From Methanosuratincola petrocarbonis (lineage in GTDB: Archaea; Thermoproteota; Methanomethylicia; Methanomethylicales; Methanomethylicaceae), in NCBI GenBank assembly GCA_030522375.1, contig CP130488.1, forward strand, positions 124,001-188,000: a DNA stretch of 64,000 nt, in the 5' to 3' direction. Shown here piece after piece: positions 24,676 through 31,870 of the stretch. The notes under the pieces are model-generated. The model did no database searches. It saw only the letters and a list, made by a program, of their open reading frames with translations, and was not told where the DNA came from. Position 1 is the first letter of the stretch. Each line of letters begins with the position of its first letter. Position numbers and translations under genes: made by a program.

Positions 24676-25952
24676 AGGGCGTTATACTCGCTGCTGGGAA
24701 GGGTGAGAGGCTGGACCCTCTGAACAGCAGCCGTCCTAAGCACATCCTTCCCATAGGGGGTTCGCCCCTCATCTTCCACACAATCCGCGCGATGAAATGC
24801 GCCGGGATAAATGAGATAATAATTGTCGTCCACCACATGGGTGACCAGATTGCTTCGTGCGTAGGCGACGGCAGCGCATTCTCGGTCGGGGTCAATTATG
24901 TGGATCAGGGGCGCCCAGGGGGGACTGGCGACGCACTCCGGGCGGCTGCGCCGCTAATCGGAAGCGACGACTTCCTGCTCGTCTACGGAGACCTCGCATT
25001 CAAGCCCTCGTATCTGGCTGAGATGGTATCCCTTTGGGAGGGATCTGGCAATCAGGGGGCGGTGATCGGCGCGGTGAGGCTTCCCAACGCTTCCGAATAC
25101 GGTGCCATTGAATCGAGCGGCGGGCATCTCGTGCGGATAATGGAAAAGACCTCCCTGCCAGCGCCTGGTCTGGTTAACGCCGGCATGTATGTCCTCCCAG
25201 GCAGTCTGCTCAAGTACCTTGGAATCACGCCCCTTTCGGAGAGGGGTGAATACGAGCTGACCACCACGATCAACATCGCCGCTGAGGACGGGATGGCTTT
25301 TTCGGTATATGAGCTGAAGGACGGGGGATGGGTCGATGTTGGGAGGCCTTGGAACGTGCTCGAGGCAAACCGGCTCCTGCTTGACGAGCTGGTGAGGGGG
25401 ACGCTGGTCGAGGGAACCGTAGAAGACGGGGTCCAGATAAGGGGGGGAGTTGTAATCGAAAGGGGCGCCACCGTCCTCTCCGGCGCATACATCGAGGGCC
25501 CCGTCTGGATCTCTTCCGGCTGCAGGGTCGGGCCCAACTGCTACCTCAGGCCCTACACTTACTTGGCACAAGGCGTTAGGGTGGGCAATGCATGCGAGAT
25601 CAAGGGCAGCGTAATTATGGAACGAACCCACATAGGCCACCTCTCTTACATAGGTGACAGCGTTCTGGGCAGGGGCTGCAACATAGGTGCGGGGACCATC
25701 ACCGCTAACCTGAGGTTTGACGAAAGAAATGTCAGGGCATCCTTGAAGGGGAAGGTGGTGGACACTGGCCACCGGAAGCTGGGCGCCTTCCTTGGGGACG
25801 GGGTGAAGACCGGTATCAACGTCTCGATCTACCCTGGGGTGAAGATCGGGCACTCGAGCTGGATAGGCCCGCACTCCACAGTCCAAAGGGATATCCCCCC
25901 TGAGACCGTGGTCATCCCAAGGGCGGAATTTGAAATGCGCCCCAGGCGGTGA
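24672..25952 (+). CDS. glmU: bifunctional sugar-1-phosphate nucleotidylyltransferase/acetyltransferase (GlmU-like)
   Basis: 426 aa in two parts. Residues 1-~235 are a nucleotidyltransferase with VILAAGKGERLDPL, RPKHILPIGG, GGTGDAL and a VYGD metal site. Residues ~245-420 are hexapeptide repeats of a left-handed beta helix (GVQIRGGVVIERGATVLSG, GCNIGAGTITANLRFD). Archaeal enzymes of this build convert GlcN-1-P to UDP-GlcNAc. The ATG overlaps glmM by four nt, and its TGA overlaps the next gene's GTG. Confidence 0.88.
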   Translation: MKGVILAAGKGERLDPLNSSRPKHILPIGGSPLIFHTIRAMKCAGINEIIIVVHHMGDQIASCVGDGSAFSVGVNYVDQGRPGGTGDALRAAAPLIGSDDFLLVYGDLAFKPSYLAEMVSLWEGSGNQGAVIGAVRLPNASEYGAIESSGGHLVRIMEKTSLPAPGLVNAGMYVLPGSLLKYLGITPLSERGEYELTTTINIAAEDGMAFSVYELKDGGWVDVGRPWNVLEANRLLLDELVRGTLVEGTVEDGVQIRGGVVIERGATVLSGAYIEGPVWISSGCRVGPNCYLRPYTYLAQGVRVGNACEIKGSVIMERTHIGHLSYIGDSVLGRGCNIGAGTITANLRFDERNVRASLKGKVVDTGHRKLGAFLGDGVKTGINVSIYPGVKIGHSSWIGPHSTVQRDIPPETVVIPRAEFEMRPRR

Positions 25953-27508
25953 ATTGTATACCGCTCGAAAGGAACGTAATCAAGAAAGACCACCGGAAGG
26001 TAAGGCTAAGGTTCGCGCTGGCTTACCCGAGCCCATATTTCGTCGGGATGAGCAACCTGGCAGTCCGGCTACTCTATGAGCTCATAAACAGCAGGGAGGA
26101 CTGCCTCTGCGAGCGCTTCTTCTTCTCGGGGTTCAGGGTCCCTCCGGTCAGCCTGGAATCGAACCTCCCGCTGGCCGAGTTCGATGTCGTGGGATTTTCC
26201 CTCCAGCATGAGATCGACTATCTCCGCATGCTTGACATGCTTGACTCTTCCTCGATCGAGCTTCTTGCGTCACGAAGGAAGCGCCCCATAGTGATCGCCG
26301 GCGGACCAGCCATATCTTCCAACCCATCCCCCCTTGAGGATTTCGTCGATCTCTTTGTCGTCGGCGAGTCCGAGCCTGTCCTTGACCACCTCCTTGACAG
26401 GCTCTCTGAAGGACATGCGCCTGAGCAGCTGGCAGGATCCAGGCCCGGTCTTTACGTCCCAGGTTTCGAGGCTGAGCGGGGGCGTGTGGAATCGCTCGAG
26501 GATGCGCCGCACGCGCTCAGGCAGGTCCACCCCGTCTCAGGGCAGGGCTTCTCCTCGACGTTCTTGCTCGAGGTCAGCAGGGGCTGCAACAGGGGGTGTA
26601 GGTTCTGCCTGGAGTGCTTCCTCTACAGGCCCAAGCGAGAGCGCTCCTCCAGGAGGGTGAAGGAGATCTTGGAGCAGGGGCTCTCCCTTTCGGGCCTCGA
26701 TCGGGTCACGTGCATAAGCTCTGCGTTCTTCGACCACAGGGAGATAGGTGATATCTTGGCATGGATGCGCGACAGGCACGTGAGGTACTCGCTGCCGTCT
26801 GTTCGGATCTCCAGGACGGGTAGCGATCTCGCCGAGCTCCTTGCCGCAGGGGGGCAGCGGTCAATCACGATCGCCCCCGAGTCCCCGTCAAGCCGCCTGA
26901 GGGAGGTGATAAACAAGCCCCTCGACGAATCGGAACTGGTGGGGCTCCTCGAGGCATCCCGCAGGGCAGGCATAAGATCCCTGAAGCTTTATTTCATGGT
27001 GGGGATACCTGGCGAAGGCATGCCAGATCTGGAGCAGTTGCGGTCAATGCTCTCAGGGGCGTTCTCGGCAGGCTTCGACCCGAGATCGATCCACGTAAGC
27101 GTGAACCCCATGATCCCAAAGGGGAATACGCCATTCCAATGGGCACGAATCGTCAGTGAGCCAGATTACAGATCCAGGGTATCCATGATGAGGAAGATCT
27201 GCTCTGACTTGGGGATACGGCGGTTCGAGTCGATGGACTACAGGTGGGGCGCAATCCAGGCATTTCTATCCACATCGGGGAGAGGTGCCTCATCCGTCCT
27301 GCTCCTTGCGCTCAAGGACATCTCCGAGGGGGGTCAAGGCGACCTCGGCACATGGAGGCGCGTGCTGAAGGGCATCGGGAAGGACTTCGAGACGATACAG
27401 CCTAACTATTCCGAGGGCGATGTTCTCCCCTGGGAACTGATAAAAGGGGGTCCAAGCAGATCTCTATTGCTGAATGAATACCGGAGGGCGGTCGGGGGGC
27501 AGAGCTGA
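25949..27508 (+). CDS. radical SAM protein with N-terminal B12-binding-like domain
   Basis: 519 aa. The N-terminus (RLRFALAYPSPYFVGMSNLA, IVIAGGPAISSNPSPLEDFVD, VVGESEP) looks like a degenerate B12-binding-type Rossmann domain, as in the TIGR03960-like family. The radical SAM cluster is CNRGCRFCLEC (C-x3-C-x2-C), followed by TIM-barrel blocks (SLPSVRIS, ITIAPESPSSRLREVINK, LKLYFMVGIPGE). GTG start overlapping the glmU stop. Substrate unknown. Tight coupling to glmM-glmU could mean a sugar or cell-surface role or may be a coincidence of a compact operon. Confidence 0.8.
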   Translation: MNCIPLERNVIKKDHRKVRLRFALAYPSPYFVGMSNLAVRLLYELINSREDCLCERFFFSGFRVPPVSLESNLPLAEFDVVGFSLQHEIDYLRMLDMLDSSSIELLASRRKRPIVIAGGPAISSNPSPLEDFVDLFVVGESEPVLDHLLDRLSEGHAPEQLAGSRPGLYVPGFEAERGRVESLEDAPHALRQVHPVSGQGFSSTFLLEVSRGCNRGCRFCLECFLYRPKRERSSRRVKEILEQGLSLSGLDRVTCISSAFFDHREIGDILAWMRDRHVRYSLPSVRISRTGSDLAELLAAGGQRSITIAPESPSSRLREVINKPLDESELVGLLEASRRAGIRSLKLYFMVGIPGEGMPDLEQLRSMLSGAFSAGFDPRSIHVSVNPMIPKGNTPFQWARIVSEPDYRSRVSMMRKICSDLGIRRFESMDYRWGAIQAFLSTSGRGASSVLLLALKDISEGGQGDLGTWRRVLKGIGKDFETIQPNYSEGDVLPWELIKGGPSRSLLLNEYRRAVGGQS

Positions 27509-27813
27509 TGGGGTTTTCAGAGAAGGAGCTGAAGAGGGATTATCCCAACCTCTACAGGGAGATCAGCTCCGATTCGGGAAGCGGGCACTCCTTCAAGGTT
27601 GACAGGGGCAGGGGGTACGATCCGTCCATTATAGACTTCCTTCAGCGGTGCAGCACAGACGCGGAAGGCCTAGAGGTCATTGACTTCATGGAAAAGAGGG
27701 GCGAGATCTCGAAGGCCTATGCCGCCTCACTGAGGAAAAGGATCGCGGAATCCGGTATAAGGTCTTTCGGGGAGAAGAGGGAGTCGGGCTACTACTTCAA
27801 GAAGTTCGGCTAA
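27508..27813 (+). CDS. small archaeal protein, probably DUF2095 family
   Basis: 101 aa, ATG overlapping the radical SAM stop by one base. It has FSEKELKRDYPNLYREI near the start, a middle helix (GLEVIDFMEKRGEISKAYAASLRKRIAES), and ends GIRSFGEKRESGYYFKKFG. I believe this matches the DUF2095 family of short archaeal proteins, but this is from memory of the pattern. No catalytic motif, signal or membrane segment. Its end meets the convergent GTPase gene (four-nt overlap). Confidence 0.6.
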   Translation: MGFSEKELKRDYPNLYREISSDSGSGHSFKVDRGRGYDPSIIDFLQRCSTDAEGLEVIDFMEKRGEISKAYAASLRKRIAESGIRSFGEKRESGYYFKKFG

Positions 27814-29021
27814 CCCCGCACGCCTTTTGCAGAGACAATCTTGATTATGTCCCTATCCTTGATCCTGTATTCGTCCCCAATCTTCTGCCCTGTTCTAACA
27901 TCGATCGCATAAAGGAATCCATCGCCCAGATCCGAGTGGATCTTGTAGGCCAGCCCCCTTGCAGTCGTCCCTTCCTGGACAAGCACAACATCAGGGAGCA
28001 CGTTGCCCTTATGGTCTGTGAGCTTGTTTGCGTCCTCCACAGGGAAGACTGATATCATCTTCAGCTCCTTCTTGTATATGCTCTCTATCGCTTCCTGTAC
28101 CCCTGTGCTCCCCCACTTCCCCAGGAGGTCTTTTATCTTGCGAAGCCCCTCCTTCTGCTTCTCGTTCAGCCCCTCCTCCTTGAGTATTTTGAAGTCTGGG
28201 TCGCCAGGGTTGTAGCTGATTATCCCCTTCTTGGCAGCCAGCCTCAGAGCTAGCTCGGCCTCTGCAGAGCAGGGGATTACCGTTCTGTCCTTGAATTCCT
28301 GCTTCAGCCTCTCGATGTTCCCCTCGGCCTGCCTTATGTCTATCTTGTTTGCGGCTATGACCATCGGTTTTGAGGTCTTCCTCAGCTCCTCAACAAACGT
28401 CCTCAGGTCTTCGTCAGTCCACTCATCAATCCTCTTTTTCAGCTCGTCCCTTGCGTTGATCGCAGCCAGGACGTGCCGCCTGCTTATCATCAGCCCTGTA
28501 AGCCTCTCGGTAAGCAGCGCGACCCCGTCCTCCTTCAGCTGCCTAATCCCCTTGACGATCTTGTCCCAGTCTTTCTTCAGTATCCCTGTCATCCACATCG
28601 TTATCTCATACTCAAGGAACCTGACGTCGTCCACGGGATCTCTGGTACCGGGCTGACAAGCGTTCCCATTGGCGTCCGTACTTCCTGACGCATCGACCAC
28701 TTGTATGAAACCATCCGCCTGGCGGAGGTCGTCCAGAAACTTATTCCCGAGCCCGCGACCCCTGTGGGCGTCCGGGACGAGCCCAGCCACGTCTACGAGT
28801 TTCACTGGAACCCATCTGATCCCGTCAATGCAGGCTGAATTCCTGGGGTCGTCTTTTACCCCCATCTCCTTGCATACGCACTTTACCCTTATGCTGGCGA
28901 TCCCCTGGTTCGGCTCTATTGTAGTGAATGGCACCGCCCCTATCTTTGCTGGGGCAAGTGTACTGGCACAGAAGAAGGTAGTCTTGCCTACATGCGTTTT
29001 GCCTACCAGACCTGCGATCAT
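27810..29021 (-). CDS. OBG/YchF-family GTPase with C-terminal TGS domain
   Basis: 403 aa. G1 GLVGKTHVGKTT, switch I region FTTIEPNQGI, G3 DVAGL, G4 ANKID. The G domain carries the helical insert of the archaeal/eukaryal Ygr210-like branch. The TGS domain is at the C-terminus (GLAYKIHSDLGDGFLYAIDV...IIKIVSAKGVRG). Likely ribosome- or translation-associated, by analogy with the OBG family. A TATA-like TTAATATAG at 29052-29060 on the minus strand suits a short-leader transcript. Confidence 0.88.
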   Translation of the reverse strand: MIAGLVGKTHVGKTTFFCASTLAPAKIGAVPFTTIEPNQGIASIRVKCVCKEMGVKDDPRNSACIDGIRWVPVKLVDVAGLVPDAHRGRGLGNKFLDDLRQADGFIQVVDASGSTDANGNACQPGTRDPVDDVRFLEYEITMWMTGILKKDWDKIVKGIRQLKEDGVALLTERLTGLMISRRHVLAAINARDELKKRIDEWTDEDLRTFVEELRKTSKPMVIAANKIDIRQAEGNIERLKQEFKDRTVIPCSAEAELALRLAAKKGIISYNPGDPDFKILKEEGLNEKQKEGLRKIKDLLGKWGSTGVQEAIESIYKKELKMISVFPVEDANKLTDHKGNVLPDVVLVQEGTTARGLAYKIHSDLGDGFLYAIDVRTGQKIGDEYRIKDRDIIKIVSAKGVRG

Positions 29022-29138
29022 TTTGGAGCTCCTTTAATACTTCTGTGCGAATCTATATTAACCCCATCGGCTGGGAGCCCCTGCGGAATCGAAGGGCAAA
29101 CTGCTGTGCCGACCGGGTGCGATCTTCCTGATCCGGTA

Positions 29139-29150
29139 GGGACGCGTCCC
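29139..29150. repeat. 12-nt perfect palindrome, possible operator
   Basis: GGGACGCGTCCC is a perfect palindrome about nine nt upstream of the TATA-like CTTTATATTT (29158-29167) before the serA-like gene. It could be a regulator site; this rests on position alone. Confidence 0.3.
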
Positions 29151-29157
29151 ATCCTGC

Positions 29158-29167
29158 CTTTATATTT
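29158..29167 (+). promoter_or_regulatory. TATA box for serA-like gene
   Basis: CTTTATATTT about 70-80 nt before the ATG at 29238; AGCATAAACTATT at 29184-29196 is a second candidate closer to the start. Confidence 0.4.
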
Positions 29168-29237
29168 GGAGCTCCTTGCAGTGAGCATAAACTATTTTAC
29201 AGCCCTTGAAGGTTTAGATGACGCTAGGTGTCCCCAG

Positions 29238-30164
29238 ATGAGGGTGCTGATTGCTGACGAGGTCGATGCAGAGTGCGGATCAAGGCTTAGGGCCGCAGGA
29301 TTCGAAGTCGACGAAAAATTTGACATTTCATATGATTCCCTTAAGTCAATCATCGGGCAGTACGATGTGCTGATCGTAAGGAGCAGGACCAAGGTAACGC
29401 GCGAAGTTATCGGGCTTGGAAAGAATCTCAAAATAATCGGAAGGGTCGGGGTCGGTCTTGACACAATCGACGTCAAGGCTGCCGAGGAGGTCGGGATAAA
29501 AGTCCTCAACACCCCCCAGATGTCTACCGTCGCAGTGGCTGAGCTGGTGATGGGTATGATGCTCAGCCTCGCAAGGCGAATCCACCTCGCCAATGACTCG
29601 ATGAAGAGCGGACTGTGGGAAAAGAAGAAGTTCCATGGCACTGAGCTGAACGGAAAGACGCTGGGAGTAGTCGGCTTCGGGAGGATAGGGAGGGCAGTTG
29701 CGGAGAGATCCAAGGCATTTGGGATGAACATACTCGTCTACGACGTTATAGTCGACGAAGGTGCCCTCGCAAGGCTAAGTGCCGAGAGGGTATCCCGTGT
29801 CGAAGACCTTCTTTCCAGGTCGGACGTGGTGACCGTGCATGTCCCGCTCTTGCCTGAGACTCACCACATGTTTGGGGACTCTGCCTTCTCATCGATGAAG
29901 CAGGGATCATTCTTCATAAATGCCTCGAGGGGGGAGGTGGTCGATACGGGCGCCCTCTTGAGGGCATTGAAAAGCGGGAGGATCGCAGGAGCCGCCTTGG
30001 ATGTCTTCGAGCACGAACCCCCGGAGACCCCTGAGGAGAAGGAGCTCGTCTCCATGCCCAATGTGCTCGTCACCCCGCACATCGGCGCCCAGACGAGGGA
30101 GGCCCAGTCGCTGGGGGCAGTGCTCATAGCCGAAAACATTATAAACGCCTTTAAGACGCTTTAG
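29238..30164 (+). CDS. serA: D-2-hydroxyacid dehydrogenase, short 3-phosphoglycerate dehydrogenase type
   Basis: 308 aa. IGRVGVGLDTIDVKAAEEVGI, LGVVGFGRIGRAVAERSKAFGM (NAD Rossmann loop), NASRGEVVDTGALL with the catalytic Arg, Glu near HEPPETPEEKEL, and TPHIGAQTREAQ with the catalytic His. The catalytic and NAD domains are complete. The C-terminal regulatory ACT domain of long PGDHs is absent, as in several archaea. Likely first step of serine synthesis, but other 2-hydroxyacids are possible. ATG 29238 gives MRVLIADEVD; upstream in-frame sequence is not conserved. Confidence 0.82.
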   Translation: MRVLIADEVDAECGSRLRAAGFEVDEKFDISYDSLKSIIGQYDVLIVRSRTKVTREVIGLGKNLKIIGRVGVGLDTIDVKAAEEVGIKVLNTPQMSTVAVAELVMGMMLSLARRIHLANDSMKSGLWEKKKFHGTELNGKTLGVVGFGRIGRAVAERSKAFGMNILVYDVIVDEGALARLSAERVSRVEDLLSRSDVVTVHVPLLPETHHMFGDSAFSSMKQGSFFINASRGEVVDTGALLRALKSGRIAGAALDVFEHEPPETPEEKELVSMPNVLVTPHIGAQTREAQSLGAVLIAENIINAFKTL

Positions 30165-30182
30165 TCTGCGGTTGGTGCGACA

Positions 30183-30701
30183 ATGTCTGCTTACAAATAC
30201 ATCAGGGATGCGTGGCGGAGCCCCGGAGAGGGGCTAGTCAGGAGCCTGCGCACAGAGCGCCTCATCAAGTGGCGGCGCGAGCCCGCAGTCTGCCCGCTCG
30301 AGCATCCTACACGTATCAACAAGGCTAGGTCGCTCGGTTACAAGGCAAAGCCTGGCGTTGTTGTGGTCAGAGTAAGGGTAATAAGGGGCCCCATGAATGT
30401 GCAGCGCCCGAATTCAGGGAGGCGCCCTAAGCGGATGGGGATCTATGGTCTCACCGTCAACAAGAGCGTTAGATGGATAGCTGAGGAGAGGGCTGCAAAG
30501 AAATTCCCGAACATGAATGTCTTGGGCAGCTACTGGGTAGCCTCAGACGGCAGGTATGCCTGGTACGAGGTCATCCTTGTCGATCCATCGAACCCGTCCA
30601 TCCTTAGCGACAAGGATCTCTGCTGGATAGCCCATCCTGCCCAGCGCGGCCGAGTCTACAGGGGCCTGACTGCAGCAGGAAAGCGTGCCAGAGGCCTTTG
30701 A
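30183..30701 (+). CDS. rpl15e: 50S ribosomal protein L15e
   Basis: Large-subunit protein, 172 aa. SAYKYIRDAWRSPGEGLVRS, INKARSLGYKAKPGVVVVRVR, RPNSGRRPKRMG and the WIAHPAQRGRVYRGLT end are diagnostic. It starts an operon-like run with COG1325 and Pop5, an order shared by many archaea. A hairpin plus T-run follows its stop. Confidence 0.95.
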   Translation: MSAYKYIRDAWRSPGEGLVRSLRTERLIKWRREPAVCPLEHPTRINKARSLGYKAKPGVVVVRVRVIRGPMNVQRPNSGRRPKRMGIYGLTVNKSVRWIAEERAAKKFPNMNVLGSYWVASDGRYAWYEVILVDPSNPSILSDKDLCWIAHPAQRGRVYRGLTAAGKRARGL

Positions 30702-30713
30702 GGGAAGTATGTC

Positions 30714-30746
30714 AATTGCCCTTAAAGGGCAATTTCCGTTTTTTGA
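30714..30746 (+). terminator. perfect hairpin with T-run after rpl15e
   Basis: AATTGCCC (30714-30721) pairs perfectly with GGGCAATT (30727-30734) around a TTAAA loop, and a run of T follows at 30739-30744. It could terminate or attenuate between L15e and the RNA-associated genes. Written as DNA, the site is a near-complete palindrome, so a protein-binding site is also possible. Confidence 0.5.
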
Positions 30747-30767
30747 CAATTCCTGGTGTCGTTTATT

Positions 30768-31196
30768 ATGATATCGAAAGTTTCGATGAGCTTGATATGC
30801 CATGCGACCGAGGATCAAAGTAAGGTCGAGCAGGCACTGCTGAACCTCCTGCCTGAGGGGATTCGCAGCTCTGCCCAAGTTAAATACGCTGTCGCGAAGG
30901 GGCACCACGGGAACGAGATCCGGATCGCCTCTCTCGAGGAGGAGGGGTCAGCGGCTAAGGATGTTGTGGATTACATCACAAAGCTTCTTCCGCCTGGCGA
31001 TCTCCTGCGTCTCAGGGATGAAGTGTACCGCTATTTCGACTCAAGGTCGACCTTCTTCATGCGGCTTGACAAGCAAAAAGCCTGCTCCGGCTCCCTCCGA
31101 CTTTCGGACAGCGATGATATAATCAGGGTAAAGATATCCGTCCAGCTCAGGAAAGGGGAGGAATCGAAGCTCCTCCAGCTCCTCAATCTGGCATGA
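30768..31196 (+). CDS. COG1325 RNA-binding protein (exosome-associated family)
   Basis: 142 aa. SLICHATEDQSKVEQALLNLLP, VAKGHHGNEIRIASL and the late SDSDDIIRVKISVQLRKGEE match the archaeal COG1325 family, long predicted to be linked to the exosome or RNase P because it sits with L15e, Pop5 and exosome genes, as here. ATG 30768 is chosen over in-frame upstream codons because MISKVSMSLICH fits the family start. No direct biochemical role can be read from sequence. Confidence 0.75.
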   Translation: MISKVSMSLICHATEDQSKVEQALLNLLPEGIRSSAQVKYAVAKGHHGNEIRIASLEEEGSAAKDVVDYITKLLPPGDLLRLRDEVYRYFDSRSTFFMRLDKQKACSGSLRLSDSDDIIRVKISVQLRKGEESKLLQLLNLA

Positions 31197-31239
31197 CTTT
31201 TTTATCCCCGGACTGGAATAATGTTTTTGGGGTTCTGTT

Positions 31240-31539
31240 TTGAAGTGCAGGGATCTCAGGACTAGATACATCGTCTTCAAAAGCTCAGGAGGGCTCAGCC
31301 CCTACCTCATTCCTACTGCCATAGCGAGATTCTCGCCGCCTGAGTCTAGGATAAAACTGGTCGGATCTGATGGGCAATACGCGATAGTCCGCTTGGATCA
31401 GAGGGCGCTGAAATCGATCCAGAGCAGTGTGGGCCACAGGATCGAACTGCAGCTCCCAGGGGGCAGCGCAACCTCGATCGTGTCGACCGGGACAATAAAG
31501 AAGGCTAAGGAAAAAATAAAAGCAATACGCGGGAATTAG
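31240..31539 (+). CDS. rnp2: RNase P protein subunit Pop5 (Rnp2)
   Basis: 99-aa subunit of RNase P that pairs with Rpp30 to activate the catalytic RNA. The start KCRDLRTRYIVFKSSG and the central DGQYAIVRLDQRALKSIQSSV fit Pop5; the end is very basic (KKAKEKIKAIRGN). TTG start 44 nt after COG1325. The other small RNase P subunit Rnp4 is at 47581. Confidence 0.78.
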   Translation: MKCRDLRTRYIVFKSSGGLSPYLIPTAIARFSPPESRIKLVGSDGQYAIVRLDQRALKSIQSSVGHRIELQLPGGSATSIVSTGTIKKAKEKIKAIRGN

Positions 31540-31540
31540 G

Positions 31541-31676
31541 GACTGGGGATGAAGAAGCCGTCCCAGTCAAATCAGAATGCTAAAGATGTTGAACCTGCGA
31601 CGGACTGAGGGCGAAAGCCCCGCAGGGGAATGCCCTGCGCCCACTTTACATATGTAAATTCTTTTTTCGAAAAAAA
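31541..31676. other. structured, gene-free element with competing hairpins and palindromes
   Basis: This is most of the structured part of the 331-nt gap between Pop5 and the citrate-synthase-like gene. Visible stems: GACTGGG (31541-31547) with CCCAGTC (31562-31568); GGGC-GAAA-GCCC (31609-31620); CCTGCG (31594-31599) with CGCAGG (31621-31626); and CGCAGGG (31621-31627) with CCCTGCG (31633-31639). The last two share a strand and exclude each other. Two palindromes follow, TTTACATATGTAAA (31645-31658) and CTTTTTTCGAAAAAAG (31661-31676). A 19-codon ORF (31549-31608, MKKPSQSNQNAKD...) overlaps the first stem. From 31677 to ~31815 I see only AT-rich DNA. It could be an unrecognised RNA, a terminator/attenuator, or operators. 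Confidence 0.45.
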
Positions 31677-31820
31677 GAAATGGTTTTGTTGCATTTTCTA
31701 AACTTTTTTGAGCCCGTCTGCCCTTTTTTCAAACATACTTATAATCAAACATGGAGAATTTAAAATATTTTTTAATGCTAATGGTGGCGACTGATTCAAG
31801 TTCACTTTTCAAGCGATATC

Positions 31821-31828
31821 TTTAAAAG
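31821..31828 (+). promoter_or_regulatory. TATA box for citrate-synthase-like gene
   Basis: TTTAAAAG, about 43-50 nt before the ATG at 31871; expected start near 31848. It shows the structured element upstream is not in this gene's leader. Confidence 0.55.
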
Positions 31829-31870
31829 CTATTAAATAATAAACCAATTGTTTTTCGGAGTGTATGGCGG

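Noticed and set aside
31545..31608. C/D box sRNA reading of the structured element (GGGATGA ... CTGA)
   Set aside because: The C box is imperfect, the D'/C' boxes are unclear, and GC stems would hide both boxes. Kept only as an unassigned structured element.
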